This document shows, in pieces, positions 25,201 through 32,904 of a stretch of DNA of 64,000 nt (its first letter is position 1; the number at the start of each line of letters is the position of its first letter). The position numbers were made by a program, and so were the translations under genes. Source of the DNA: Verrucosispora sioxanthis. GTDB lineage: Bacteria > Actinomycetota > Actinomycetes > Mycobacteriales > Micromonosporaceae. The stretch spans positions 124,001-188,000 of the forward strand of contig NZ_SAIY01000010.1 in the NCBI RefSeq assembly GCF_010560025.1, given 5' to 3'. The notes beneath the pieces were generated by a model, which was not told the origin of the DNA, did no database searches, and saw only the letters and a program-made list of their open reading frames with translations.

Positions 25201-26435
25201 ATGCCCGCTGACACCGACGTCGTGATCGTGGGCGGCGGCCTCGCCGGCCTCGCCGCAGCCCGCCGCCTGCACCGCGCCGGAGTGTCCTGGCGGTTGGTAG
25301 AGGCCGCCGACCGGCTTGGTGGCCGGGTCGCCACCGACACCGTCGACGGCTTCCTGCTCGATCGTGGATTTCAGGTCCTCAACACGGCGTACCCCCGGCT
25401 CGGCGCGTTGCTCGACGTGGACCGTCTCGACCTCGGCTTCTTCGTTCCCGGGGTGCGGGTACGCAAGGGCGACCGGCTGCTGCGACTGGTCAACCCGTTG
25501 CGCGAGCCCGCCGGTGGTCCGGGCACCGCCCTGGCCCCCGTCGGCTCCCTGCCCGACCGGCTGCGCTTCGCCGCACTCGCCGCGAGCTACGCCACGCTGC
25601 CTCCCGAACGTCTGCTCGCCCGGCCCGAGACCACCGCCGAAGTGGCGCTGCGCCGCGCGGGCCTCTCCCACGGGATCATCGAGGACCTGCTTCGTCCGTT
25701 CCTCTCCGGCGTGCTGCTCGACCGGGAACTGGCCACCTCCAGCCACGTCCTGGCGATGGTGCTGCGCTCGTTCGCCCGGGGCCGGGTCGGCCTGCCCGCC
25801 GACGGCATGGCGGCGCTGCCCCGGCCGTCGCCGCGCCGCTGCCGACCGGGCTGCTGGAGCTGCACACTCCCGTCGCCGAGGTGACACCCGGTCGCGTCCG
25901 GACCACCGCCGGCGAGTTGCGCTGCCGGGCCGCCATCGTCGCCGTCGACCCACCCACCGCCACCCGGCTGCTGGACCTGCCGCCGGTACGAATGCACGCC
26001 TACACCACCTTCTACCACGCGGCCAGCGAGCCACCGCTGGACGAGCCGATCCTGCTGCTCGACGGCGACCGCCGCGAGATGGTCGCCAACACGGTCGTCG
26101 TCACCCACGCCGTGCCCGGCTACGCGCCCACCGGCCGGCACCTGATCGCCACCTCCGTGGTCGGGCCGTCGGTACCGTCCGAGCCGGCCGTGCGGCTGGA
26201 ACTGACCCGGCTGTACGGGCGGCCCACCGCCGACTGGGAACACCTGACCACGGTCACGATCCCCGCCGCGCTGCCCGCCGCGCCGCCGCCACAGGGCCGG
26301 CTACGTAAGCCGGTGGGGCTGGGAAACGGACTGTTCGTCGCCGGTGACCACCGCGACAGCCCGTCCATCCAGGGGGCACTCGCCAGCGGCTGGCGCACCG
26401 CCGGAGCCGCCCTGCGGCACCTGCGCCAGCACTGA
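25201..26435 (+). pseudogene. FAD-dependent amine-oxidase-like oxidoreductase, one frameshift
   Basis: A flavoprotein of the protoporphyrinogen-oxidase/phytoene-desaturase type. The N-terminus has the FAD dinucleotide fold DVVIVGGGLAGLAAARRLHRAG and the second motif RLGGRVATD. The C-terminal part has LFVAGDHRDSPSIQGALASGWRTAG, the family's closing FAD motif. The two halves are in different frames. At 25823-25824, GG in LPADGMAALPR should be GGG, after which AVAAPLPTGLLELHTPVAEV continues to the second half. The repaired protein has 411 residues and no other damage, so this may be an assembly or base-calling error rather than a dead gene. It has no close functional neighbours. Substrate unknown. 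Confidence 0.8.
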
Positions 26436-26469
26436 GAATTCAAGGTCACCGGGCCAAAGATGATCACTT

Positions 26470-27432
26470 ATGATCCTCGCCATGCCCGCACCCCTCCCGC
26501 CGCCGGTGTTCGACGCCGCGGCGGCGTACCCCCAGGTGGCCGGCGCCCGTGGCGCGCTGGCCGCCGGTGACTGGCCGGCGCTGCGCGCCCTCGTCGACGC
26601 CCAGGACGCCCACGGTCGGACGGTCCTCGTCGGCGAGGTCGGTGACACACCGGACGCCGAGCCGCTCCTGCGGAAGGCACTCGCCGAGCAACCGGACGAC
26701 CCGGTGGCCGCGGCCATGCTGGGGGCGCACCTGATCCACGCCGGATGGCGGATCCGGACGGCCAGCCGGGCACAGGACGTCAGCCGGGCACAGTTCGCCC
26801 GGTTCTTCGATCATCTGCGCCGGGCCGAGCAGATCCTCATCGAGGCCACCGCCCGCCACCCGCAGGACGCGGCAGCCTGGACCCAGCGGGTCACCAGCGC
26901 CCGCGGCCTGCAACTGGGCCAGGCCGAGGCCCGGCGCCGCTACGACCGGCTCGCCGCCGCGCACCCGCACCACCTGCCGGCGCAGGGCTCCCTGTTGCAG
27001 CAGCTCTGTCCGAAATGGAGCGGCAGCTGGGAGAAGGCGTACGACTTCGCCCGGGAATGCACCGACGCCGCACCGGCCGGCGCGCCCAACGCCGTCCTCG
27101 TCGTCGAGGTGCACCTGGAGCAGGCCTTCGACCACGGCACCCTGTCCGCCGCGCGGGCATTCCTGCGCGGCCAGCAGGTGCGCGCCGCGATCCACGACGC
27201 GGCTCAGCGCTCCATCTGGCACCCCGAGTTCCGCCACGGTTGGGACTGGGTCCAGGTACGCAGCACCTTCGCCCTCGCCTTCTGCCTCATGCAGGAGTGG
27301 ACACCGGCGGCGCAGCAGTTCGCCGCCCTCGGACACCTCGGTGACGAATCGATGTTCGGCTACTTCGGCGACGCGGTGGCGCAGTTCCAGCGGTTCCGCG
27401 ACAAGGCGTACGCGAAGGGCGGCCGGCCGTGA
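26470..27432 (+). CDS. TPR-like helical protein of unknown function
   Basis: A 320-residue soluble all-helical protein. Repeated Ala- and Trp-rich helix pairs (PLLRKALAEQPDDPVAAAML, AEQILIEATARHPQDAAAW, RYDRLAAAHPHHLPAQGSLLQQL) have tetratricopeptide-like spacing. Such proteins bind partners rather than catalyse. It recalls conserved actinobacterial proteins described only as hypothetical. Its stop overlaps the start of the M16 peptidase gene (GTGA), so the two are translationally coupled and probably cooperate. ATG 26470 and ATG 26482 are both possible starts; no good ribosome site is seen. Confidence 0.75.
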   Translation: MILAMPAPLPPPVFDAAAAYPQVAGARGALAAGDWPALRALVDAQDAHGRTVLVGEVGDTPDAEPLLRKALAEQPDDPVAAAMLGAHLIHAGWRIRTASRAQDVSRAQFARFFDHLRRAEQILIEATARHPQDAAAWTQRVTSARGLQLGQAEARRRYDRLAAAHPHHLPAQGSLLQQLCPKWSGSWEKAYDFARECTDAAPAGAPNAVLVVEVHLEQAFDHGTLSAARAFLRGQQVRAAIHDAAQRSIWHPEFRHGWDWVQVRSTFALAFCLMQEWTPAAQQFAALGHLGDESMFGYFGDAVAQFQRFRDKAYAKGGRP

Positions 27433-29126
27433 TCCAACACCTGGAAACCGACGGGGTGCCGACCCTGCTCGCCCCCACCGGCGGGCCGATGCGGGCCGGG
27501 CTGACCTTCCGGGTCGGCACCGCCGACGAGACGCTGGCCCGCCACGGCATCACCCACCTGCTCGAACACCTCGTTCTCGCCCCGCTGGGCACCGCCGACT
27601 ACCACTTCAACGGCGCCACCGGACCGACCTTCACCACCTTCCACATGCAGGGCTCAGCACCGGACATCGCCACCTTCCTCACCTCCGTCTGCGCCAACCT
27701 GACCGACCTGCCGACCGGGCGGTTGGAGGTGGAGAAGGACATCCTGCGTACCGAGTGGAGCAGCCGGGGAAGCGCGGCCATCGACGACATCCCGCTGTGG
27801 CGCCACGGCGCCCGCGACCACGGGCTCAGCAGCTACCCGGAGTGGGGGCTGGGCAGGCTCACCGCCGAGGACCTGCGCCAGTGGGCCGCACGCTGGTTCA
27901 CCCGGGAGAACGCGGTGCTCTGGATCGCCGGTGACCGGGTGCCCGAAGGACTGCGGCTGGACCTGCCCGCCGGCACCCGGCAGCCGGTACCGGCCGCCTC
28001 GTCGGCGCTGCCGGCCACCCCGGCGTACTTCGTGCACGGCTCGCGGGCGGTGGTGCTCGACGCGGTCGTGCGGCGCCGCACCGCCGCGAACATCTTCGCC
28101 GAGGTGCTGGAGCGCGAACTGTTCCGGGCGCTGCGCCAGGACGCCGGTCTCTCCTACACCATCGGCAGCGGCTACGAACCGCGTGGCGACGGCCAGGCCC
28201 ACCTGCGGGCCCTGGCCGACTCGCTGGCCGAGAAGCAGGACGCCGTGCTCGGCGGATTCATCGACGTGCTGGCCAAGCTGCGGGTGGGCCGGATCGAGCA
28301 GAGCGACCTCGACGCCGTGGTGGCCAAGCGGATCGACATGTACGCCACCGCCGAGGCCGACGCCACCCGGCTGCCCGCGTACGCCTTCAACCTGCTCAAC
28401 GGCGAGCCGAACCGCACCATCGACGAGCAGCTCGCGCAGCTGAAGGCGGTAACCCTCGCCGACCTGCACGAGGTCGCCCAGGAGGCGTACGCCTCGGCGC
28501 TGCTGATGGTGCCGAACGGGACCAGCGCCGACTGGGCTGGCTTCACCGCCGCGCCCACCTCGTCGGAGTCGACCGTCGCGGGCACCACCTACCGCGCCCG
28601 CGACGACGACAGTCGACTACTCATCGGCACCGAGGGAGTCAGCCACCTCAGTGCCGGTGGCACCCTCACGGTCACCTACGCCGACTGCGCCGCGATGCTG
28701 GCCTGGCCCGACGGCGCCCGGCAGCTCATCGGCCACGACGCGATCGTGCTGCACATCGAGCCGACCCTGTTCGACACGCGCCCGGCGGCGATGCACGTCG
28801 TCGACAGCGGGGTGCCGATCGACCGGCAGATCACCATGCCGCCCCGCGATCCGGAGAGCATTCCCCAACCGCGTGCCCTCCGCGCGGCTCGCGAGCGCCT
28901 GACCCGGCCGAAGCGGGCCGGGTGGGAGATCCTGCTGATGGTGCTCAGCGGCCTGGCCACGCTGGTAGTGGGCGGGTTCACCCTGCTGCTCACCATCGGC
29001 ATGCTGATCAGTCCCACCGCCGAGGAGGACGTCGCCGTACTGTGGGGTGCGGTCGTGGTCGGCTGGCTGCTCACTGTTATCCTCGCGTTGCCCATCGTGC
29101 TGCTGACACGAGGGCGACGCCGGTGA
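27429..29126 (+). CDS. M16-family (insulinase-like) peptidase with C-terminal membrane anchor
   Basis: A 565-residue zinc peptidase of the pitrilysin/processing-peptidase family. The inverted zinc motif HLLEH is at about residues 40-44 (GITHLLEHLVLAP), and the downstream glutamate is in LEVEKDILRTEW (about residue 100). LFRALRQDAGLSYTIGSGYEP matches the family's second-domain Arg-Tyr site. Usual bacterial M16B proteins have no membrane part. Here about 100 C-terminal residues contain two strong membrane segments (LLMVLSGLATLVVGGFTLLL and VLWGAVVVGWLLTVILALPI) with a basic RGRRR end, so the catalytic domain is tethered to the inner face of the membrane. GTG start overlaps the upstream TPR-like gene by 4 nt. 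Confidence 0.85.
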   Translation: MIQHLETDGVPTLLAPTGGPMRAGLTFRVGTADETLARHGITHLLEHLVLAPLGTADYHFNGATGPTFTTFHMQGSAPDIATFLTSVCANLTDLPTGRLEVEKDILRTEWSSRGSAAIDDIPLWRHGARDHGLSSYPEWGLGRLTAEDLRQWAARWFTRENAVLWIAGDRVPEGLRLDLPAGTRQPVPAASSALPATPAYFVHGSRAVVLDAVVRRRTAANIFAEVLERELFRALRQDAGLSYTIGSGYEPRGDGQAHLRALADSLAEKQDAVLGGFIDVLAKLRVGRIEQSDLDAVVAKRIDMYATAEADATRLPAYAFNLLNGEPNRTIDEQLAQLKAVTLADLHEVAQEAYASALLMVPNGTSADWAGFTAAPTSSESTVAGTTYRARDDDSRLLIGTEGVSHLSAGGTLTVTYADCAAMLAWPDGARQLIGHDAIVLHIEPTLFDTRPAAMHVVDSGVPIDRQITMPPRDPESIPQPRALRAARERLTRPKRAGWEILLMVLSGLATLVVGGFTLLLTIGMLISPTAEEDVAVLWGAVVVGWLLTVILALPIVLLTRGRRR

Positions 29127-29276
29127 GGAGAGGCCGTGGCCGCCGGATCCCTCCCGACCTGCACCGCACGGCGCTCGCATCGGGCGTCCGACCGTACGGT
29201 CCGTCGGCCCGCAGGGAGGTCGGGAAGGTTCGTTGGCCGGTGATCGACTGGGCGGGATAAGATCCGGCCCGGTGCC

Positions 29277-29353
29277 GGGGCGGTAGCTCAGCCGGTTAGA
29301 GCAGGGGACTCATAATCCCTCGGTCGCGGGTTCGAGTCCCGCCCGCCCCACCA
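29277..29353 (+). tRNA. tRNA with CAT anticodon (elongator Met or lysidine-type Ile2)
   Basis: 77-nt cloverleaf including the encoded CCA: acceptor GGGGCGG / CCGCCCC, D arm GCTCAGCCGGTTAGAGC, anticodon loop ACTCATAA, T arm GCGGGTTCGAGTCCCGC, A73. The anticodon arm (GCAGGGGACTCATAATCCCT) resembles bacterial Ile2 tRNAs as much as elongator Met, so the amino acid cannot be fixed by eye. It is not an initiator because the 1-72 pair is intact. Confidence 0.93.
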
Positions 29354-29409
29354 TTGAACGCGATCATGCTGCCGACCTGCGCGTTTGCGGTTCGGATGCT
29401 GCCTCAAGG

Positions 29410-29433
29410 TATAGGCTGAGCTATAGTTGGTCC
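29410..29433 (+). promoter_or_regulatory. HigBA promoter with duplicated TATAG motif
   Basis: TATAG occurs at 29410 and again inside CTATAGTT at 29421-29428. The hexamer TATAGT (29422-29427) is 6 nt before ATG 29434, the spacing of a leaderless transcript. The two TATAG copies could also be the antitoxin's operator. Confidence 0.5.
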
Positions 29434-29825
29434 ATGCCACACGGCCCCGCCCGTCACTGGGCGATCAGAACGACCAGCGATGTCCGCGACTGGTTGCGCT
29501 CGCTCCGTCAGACCGATCCGGCGACCTACCGGTCGGTCAACGTGGCGATCGACATGCTCGCGGAGACCGGTCCGGGGCTGGGGCGTCCGTTGGTCGACAC
29601 GCTCAGAGGGTCGAGCATCGGCAACCTCAAGGAGCTGCGACCGAGGTCTGGGCGGGACGTCGCGATCTGGTTCTGTTCGTCTTTGATCCCTGGTCACAGG
29701 CGGTGCTGTTGGTGGCCGGTAACAAGGCCGGAGACTGGTCTCGATGGTGTGAGGAAGCGATCCCGGTCGCCGAGGTCGCCTACGAGGGCTGGCTCGCCTT
29801 TGAGAGGAAGCGGAGGGAGGGCTGA
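29434..29825 (+). pseudogene. higB: RelE/HigB-like toxin, one frameshift
   Basis: Toxin of the phage-derived Gp49/HigB group, a ribosome-dependent mRNA nuclease. The first part is HWAIRTTSDVRDWLRSLRQTDP ... SSIGNLKELRPRSGRDVAI and the second part, in another frame, is LFVFDPWSQAVLLVAGNKAGDWSRWCEEAIPVAE. One G added to GG at 29669-29670 (ATC TGG GTT CTG) joins them into a 131-residue protein of normal length. The stop overlaps the ATG of the antitoxin by one base. If the frameshift is real the toxin is dead and the antitoxin is an orphan; if it is a sequencing error the pair is intact. Confidence 0.78.
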
Positions 29826-30139
29826 TGAGCGACTTTAATGACTGGGACGACATCCGTGCCGAGTTGCACGACGGGGACGACGCCGCGCTCGATGTGGAGC
29901 GCGCCCGCACCGAGGCATGGATCAGCGCGTTCCACCTGGCCGAGGAGCGTAAGCGTCTCGGGCTCACCCAGCGGCAGGTTGCCGAGCTGATGGGGGTCAC
30001 CCCCGGCCGGGTCAGTCAGATCGAGAACGGCGATCTGGAGGCCAACGAGGTCGCGACCCTGAGTCGGTACGCGCGAGCACTGGGCGCCCGGATGCGGATC
30101 ATTTTCGACTATGGCAGCGATCTCCGTCAGATCGCCTGA
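29825..30139 (+). CDS. higA: HigA-like antitoxin, XRE helix-turn-helix
   Basis: A 104-residue DNA-binding protein. The helix-turn-helix is in ERKRLGLTQRQVAELMGVTPGRVSQIENG (residues about 40-68), followed by DLEANEVATLSRYARALGARMRI, the typical end of HigA/XRE antitoxins. It overlaps the toxin by one base and would neutralise it and repress the shared promoter. A short stretch very like its last 28 nt recurs at 38100-38135. Confidence 0.88.
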   Translation: MSDFNDWDDIRAELHDGDDAALDVERARTEAWISAFHLAEERKRLGLTQRQVAELMGVTPGRVSQIENGDLEANEVATLSRYARALGARMRIIFDYGSDLRQIA

Positions 30140-30344
30140 TCCTTGGCCGAGCGTATGAACCGCGCTCCTGACGTGCGCGCCCGCAGCGGGAACGGGTCAC
30201 CGGCGATAGTCGCTGGTTGGTTCGCATGGTGGTACCTCCGGCCCACGTACTTCTCTGGCCTGCGGTTTTGGGTCCGTGCCGTAGTCGTCATGCGAACCGG
30301 TTGATCGAGGGTTTGAGTCCTTCCTGGCTAGCAAGCGAGACTGC

Positions 30345-30359
30345 ATGCATAATGAATGC
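30345..30359 (+). promoter_or_regulatory. VapBC promoter region with ATGCAT palindromes
   Basis: ATGCAT and ATGCAT flank AATGA just before the gene. CATAAT (30348-30353) lies 6 nt before ATG 30360, again consistent with a leaderless message. The paired ATGCAT sites may be the antitoxin operator. Confidence 0.4.
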
Positions 30360-30614
30360 ATGGTTGCTCTTCAGATTCGGGACGTGCCGGAAGAAGTGCG
30401 AGACGCCCTGGCGGCCCAGGCCAAGGCGCGTGGGCAGTCACTCCAGGCGTACCTGCTGGAGTTGGTGGAGACCCAGGCTCGACGGCTGCGCAATACGGCG
30501 GCCCTTGATCGCTTCGCCGGCCGGTCGGACGGTGCTCGTTCCCTGCCGGGGGAGAGTGCTGCCGAGTTGGATGACCAGCGGGAGCAGCGCGGACCGTGGG
30601 GGAGCGCCGCGTGA
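30360..30614 (+). CDS. vapB: VapB/FitA-like antitoxin
   Basis: An 84-residue ribbon-helix-helix antitoxin: VALQIRDVPEEVRDALAAQAKARGQSLQAYLLELVE is the classical FitA/VapB DNA-binding part (residues about 2-37). The acidic, polar tail (RSLPGESAAELDDQREQRGPWG) is the toxin-binding end. ATG 30360 is preferred over the ATG at 30345 because the extra residues MHNEC fall in the promoter palindrome. Its stop overlaps the GTG of vapC by 4 nt. Confidence 0.88.
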   Translation: MVALQIRDVPEEVRDALAAQAKARGQSLQAYLLELVETQARRLRNTAALDRFAGRSDGARSLPGESAAELDDQREQRGPWGSAA

Positions 30615-31003
30615 TCGTGGTGGATGCGTCGGCTATGGTCGATGCCCTGGTTGACGACGGGCCGGTCGGCGACGCGGCGCGGGCGGAACTGACCGGAGAT
30701 CCGCACTGGGCTGCGCCGAGCCATCTTCTGATCGAGGTCATGTCGGTGATCAGAGGCAAGGTCCTCGGTGGGAAGCTCGGCCTTGCTCGGGCACAGGAGG
30801 CGATCGAGACCCTGCCTTAGTTGGTCATCGACGAGGTTGGTGCCGCGACGCTGCTTGATCGGACGTGGCAGTTGCGGGGCAATGTCACGGCGTACGACGC
30901 GGCGTATGTCGCGGCGGCGGAGTTGCTGGCCTGTCCACTCGTGACCGGTGATGGTCGGCTCGTCAAGGCCAACGGTGTGCGCTGCGAGATCCGGCTGCCG
31001 CAC
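30611..31003 (+). pseudogene. vapC: VapC PIN-domain toxin, interrupted by an in-frame TAG
   Basis: An RNase toxin of about 131 codons with one internal stop. The four acidic PIN residues are all present: VVDASAMVDAL (Asp 4), SHLLIEVMSVIRGK (Glu), AYDAAYVAAAE (Asp) and LVTGDGRLV (Asp). They are in one frame from GTG 30611 to CEIRLPH at 31003. The TAG at 30818-30820 stands where a second copy (37838-38038) has TCG, so a single base change (TCG to TAG) is the simplest cause. The first part alone (70 residues) lacks two catalytic acids and should be inactive. The frame has no natural stop after LPH because the DNA beyond belongs to a different, truncated gene. Confidence 0.8.
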
Positions 31004-31465
31004 CGTCCCACCCTCCGGCGATCCGATGAGCTGCTGGGCCCGTTCCACCGCAGCCAACGCACGCCCGTCGCCGTCCCGCAGTTCTGCCCGCATCTGCCCG
31101 ATCTCCACCAGCAGCCGCTCATACCGGTCCGCCGCGAGCTGGTCGCGGACCGTCTCGCGGCGGCCGGACCGCCACGCCACCACCCACAGCGCGCCGAAGG
31201 CGATACCCACCATGGTCAGGATGGATGCCGCGACAGCGTGGGCGACGAGACCCGCCGTCGGGGGTCCGGCCGTCGCCGCGAACAGGGAGTGGAGGGCGAA
31301 TGCACCCCAACCGAATGCCGCCGCCGCAACCGCGACCACAGCGGCGGCAGTGAACCGGCGGGATGGCCGCCGTACTGCCGCGAGGTGGGCAGCACCGGCT
31401 TGGATGGCGTCGTCCAGGTCAGCGGCGTCGGCGACTGGTGGGGGTGTCCCTATGGGTTTCGTCAA
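31004..31465 (-). pseudogene. Two-TM, coiled-coil protein remnant, truncated at both ends
   Basis: On the minus strand, from about 31440, the frame reads PVADAADLDDAIQAGAAHLAAV, two hydrophobic segments (AAVVAVAAAAFGWGAFALHS and AVAASILTMVGIAFGALWVV) and a helical tail (ERLLVEIGQMRAELRDGDGRALAAVERAQQLIG). It reads as a real membrane protein. Its 5' end is cut by the IS110 end, where only a TTG inside the transposase stop is available. Its 3' end runs into vapC at about 31003 and becomes antisense noise. Function unknown. Confidence 0.55.
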
Positions 31466-32691
31466 GCGGGGATGGGTGCCTGATCTGTCGGCCGTGGTTG
31501 GTAGGGGATCTTGTCGCGGAGCATGGCGAACAGGACGTCGCAGCGGCGTCGGGCGAGGCAGATGAGGGCGGCGTTGTGGCGTTTGCCTTCGGCGCGTTTG
31601 CGGTCGTAGTAGGCGCGGCTGACGGGGTCGGCGAGGGCTGCGAACGCGGCGAGGAAGAACGCGCGTTTGAGGTTCTTGTTGCCGCCTCGGGGTGGGTGTT
31701 CGCCGCGGATGCTGGTGCCGGATCGTCGGGTGACGGGGGCGAGGCTGGCGTAGGCGGCGAGGTGGCCGGGGGTGGCGAAGGCGGTGCCGTCGCCGACTTC
31801 GAGCAGGATCCGGGCGGCGGTCCTGACGCCGATGCCGGGCATCGAGGTCAGGACCGGGGCAAGAGGGTGCGCATCAAGCATCCTCTCGACCTCACCGGCG
31901 GCCTGGTCGCGTTGTCGCAGGATGTCGCGGAGGCTGTCGGCGAGGCGGGGCAGGATCGTTTCGGCGGCTTGGGTGCCGGGGACGGTGACGGTCTGCTCGT
32001 CGAGGGCGGTCATGATCTGGGCGACGAGCCGCTCACCCATGCGAGGCGCGTGCACTGTCGCGATCGAGAGAAGCTTGCGGCGGCCTGCCTTGCGCAGCCC
32101 GATCGGACCGCCACAACGCGACAGCAACTCCAGGACCGCCTTGTGGTGGACTTTCGGACCCAGCACCCGTTTTAAGGCGGGATGGATCTGCGTTAGCAGG
32201 CCCCGGATCCGATTCGACACCCGAGTGGCCTCGCCGGCGAGGTCGTCGTCAAAGCCGACGAGGACTTCCAGCTCAGCCAGGGCCTCGTCGCCGGTGTCGA
32301 CCCGCCGTAGCGTATGCGGCAGAGTGTGGGCCGCGTCCGCGATAACGTAGGCGTCACGGGCGTCGGTCTTCGCCGAACCGGGATGCAGATCGGCGATCCG
32401 CCGCATCGCCAGGCCAGGCAGATAGGCCACCTGATGCCCGCACGCCCGAGCCACCGCGACCGGCAAGGCACCGATCGAGGCAGGCTGATCGACCACGACC
32501 ACGACCACGACCCGGCCGTGGCGGGCGAGTTTGTCGAACAGCTGCCGCAGCCGGACCTCGGTGTTCGGCAACGGCGCGTCGTGCAGCCGCTTGCCGTCCG
32601 GGGCCAACCCGACCGTGTGATGATCACCCTTACCGACGTCCAAGCCCAGGAAGACGCCATAACCGTCGCGCACCAGACCGCCTCCACGCAT
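31462..32691 (-). CDS. IS110-family transposase
   Basis: About 409 residues, DEDD recombinase of IS110 type. The N-terminal RuvC-like domain has FLGLDVGKGDHHTV (first Asp) and SAKTDARDAYVIAD. The C-terminal transposase-20 domain has LTSMPGIGVRTAARILLEVGDG, LAAYASLAPVTRRSGTSIRGEHPPRGGNKNLKRAFFLAA with its catalytic serine region, and PVSRAYYDRKRAEGKRHNAAL. All motifs are present in one frame, so it looks intact. ATG 32691 is chosen because the conserved domain begins a few residues later; a start at 32766 adds a low-quality extension. IS110 enzymes are guided by a bridge RNA encoded next to the gene. Confidence 0.92.
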   Translation of the reverse strand: MRGGGLVRDGYGVFLGLDVGKGDHHTVGLAPDGKRLHDAPLPNTEVRLRQLFDKLARHGRVVVVVVVDQPASIGALPVAVARACGHQVAYLPGLAMRRIADLHPGSAKTDARDAYVIADAAHTLPHTLRRVDTGDEALAELEVLVGFDDDLAGEATRVSNRIRGLLTQIHPALKRVLGPKVHHKAVLELLSRCGGPIGLRKAGRRKLLSIATVHAPRMGERLVAQIMTALDEQTVTVPGTQAAETILPRLADSLRDILRQRDQAAGEVERMLDAHPLAPVLTSMPGIGVRTAARILLEVGDGTAFATPGHLAAYASLAPVTRRSGTSIRGEHPPRGGNKNLKRAFFLAAFAALADPVSRAYYDRKRAEGKRHNAALICLARRRCDVLFAMLRDKIPYQPRPTDQAPIPA

Positions 32692-32900
32692 CGCATCGTG
32701 GCCTCGGCCGCAGTCAAGGCGTCGGACTGCCGGCAGCCACGTTACGAAGAGACCTACCCCGAACACGGGTGGCCGTGTCCCTATCAGCGGTCCGCCGACG
32801 CCACCCGACCCAGCGACAACACCCCCGGATCATCCGAACGACAGGGGCAGGAAGTCATACCGGGCCGGGCGACCGAGGGTCCCCGGCTGGGGACGATCAA
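32692..32900 (-). ncRNA. Candidate IS110 bridge-RNA region (non-coding end)
   Basis: About 200 nt between the transposase start and the host permease remnant. For IS110-group elements the bridge RNA is encoded in this 5' non-coding end. Short self-complementary parts are visible (for example GGTCCCCGGCTGGGGACGATC near 32880-32898). Loops matching target and donor cannot be assigned without the exact IS ends. Confidence 0.35.
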
Positions 32901-32904
32901 AAAG

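Larger units (their letters stand above)
31440..32900 (-). mobile_element. IS110-family insertion sequence (approximate ends)
   Basis: An IS110-type transposase gene plus about 200 nt of non-coding DNA upstream of it. IS110 elements lack obvious terminal inverted repeats, so the ends are placed by where the flanking gene remnants begin: a membrane-protein remnant at 31440-31465 and a permease remnant at about 32905. Exact ends are not determined. Confidence 0.7.

Noticed and set aside
30818..30820. Read-through or special decoding of TAG in vapC
   Set aside because: There is no sign of suppressor or pyrrolysine machinery, and the second copy has an ordinary sense codon at this place.
30371..31465. 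Single 364-residue minus-strand gene across the whole vapBC region
   Set aside because: Only the first 150 or so residues look like protein; the rest is antisense to vapB and vapC, so it is a truncated remnant.
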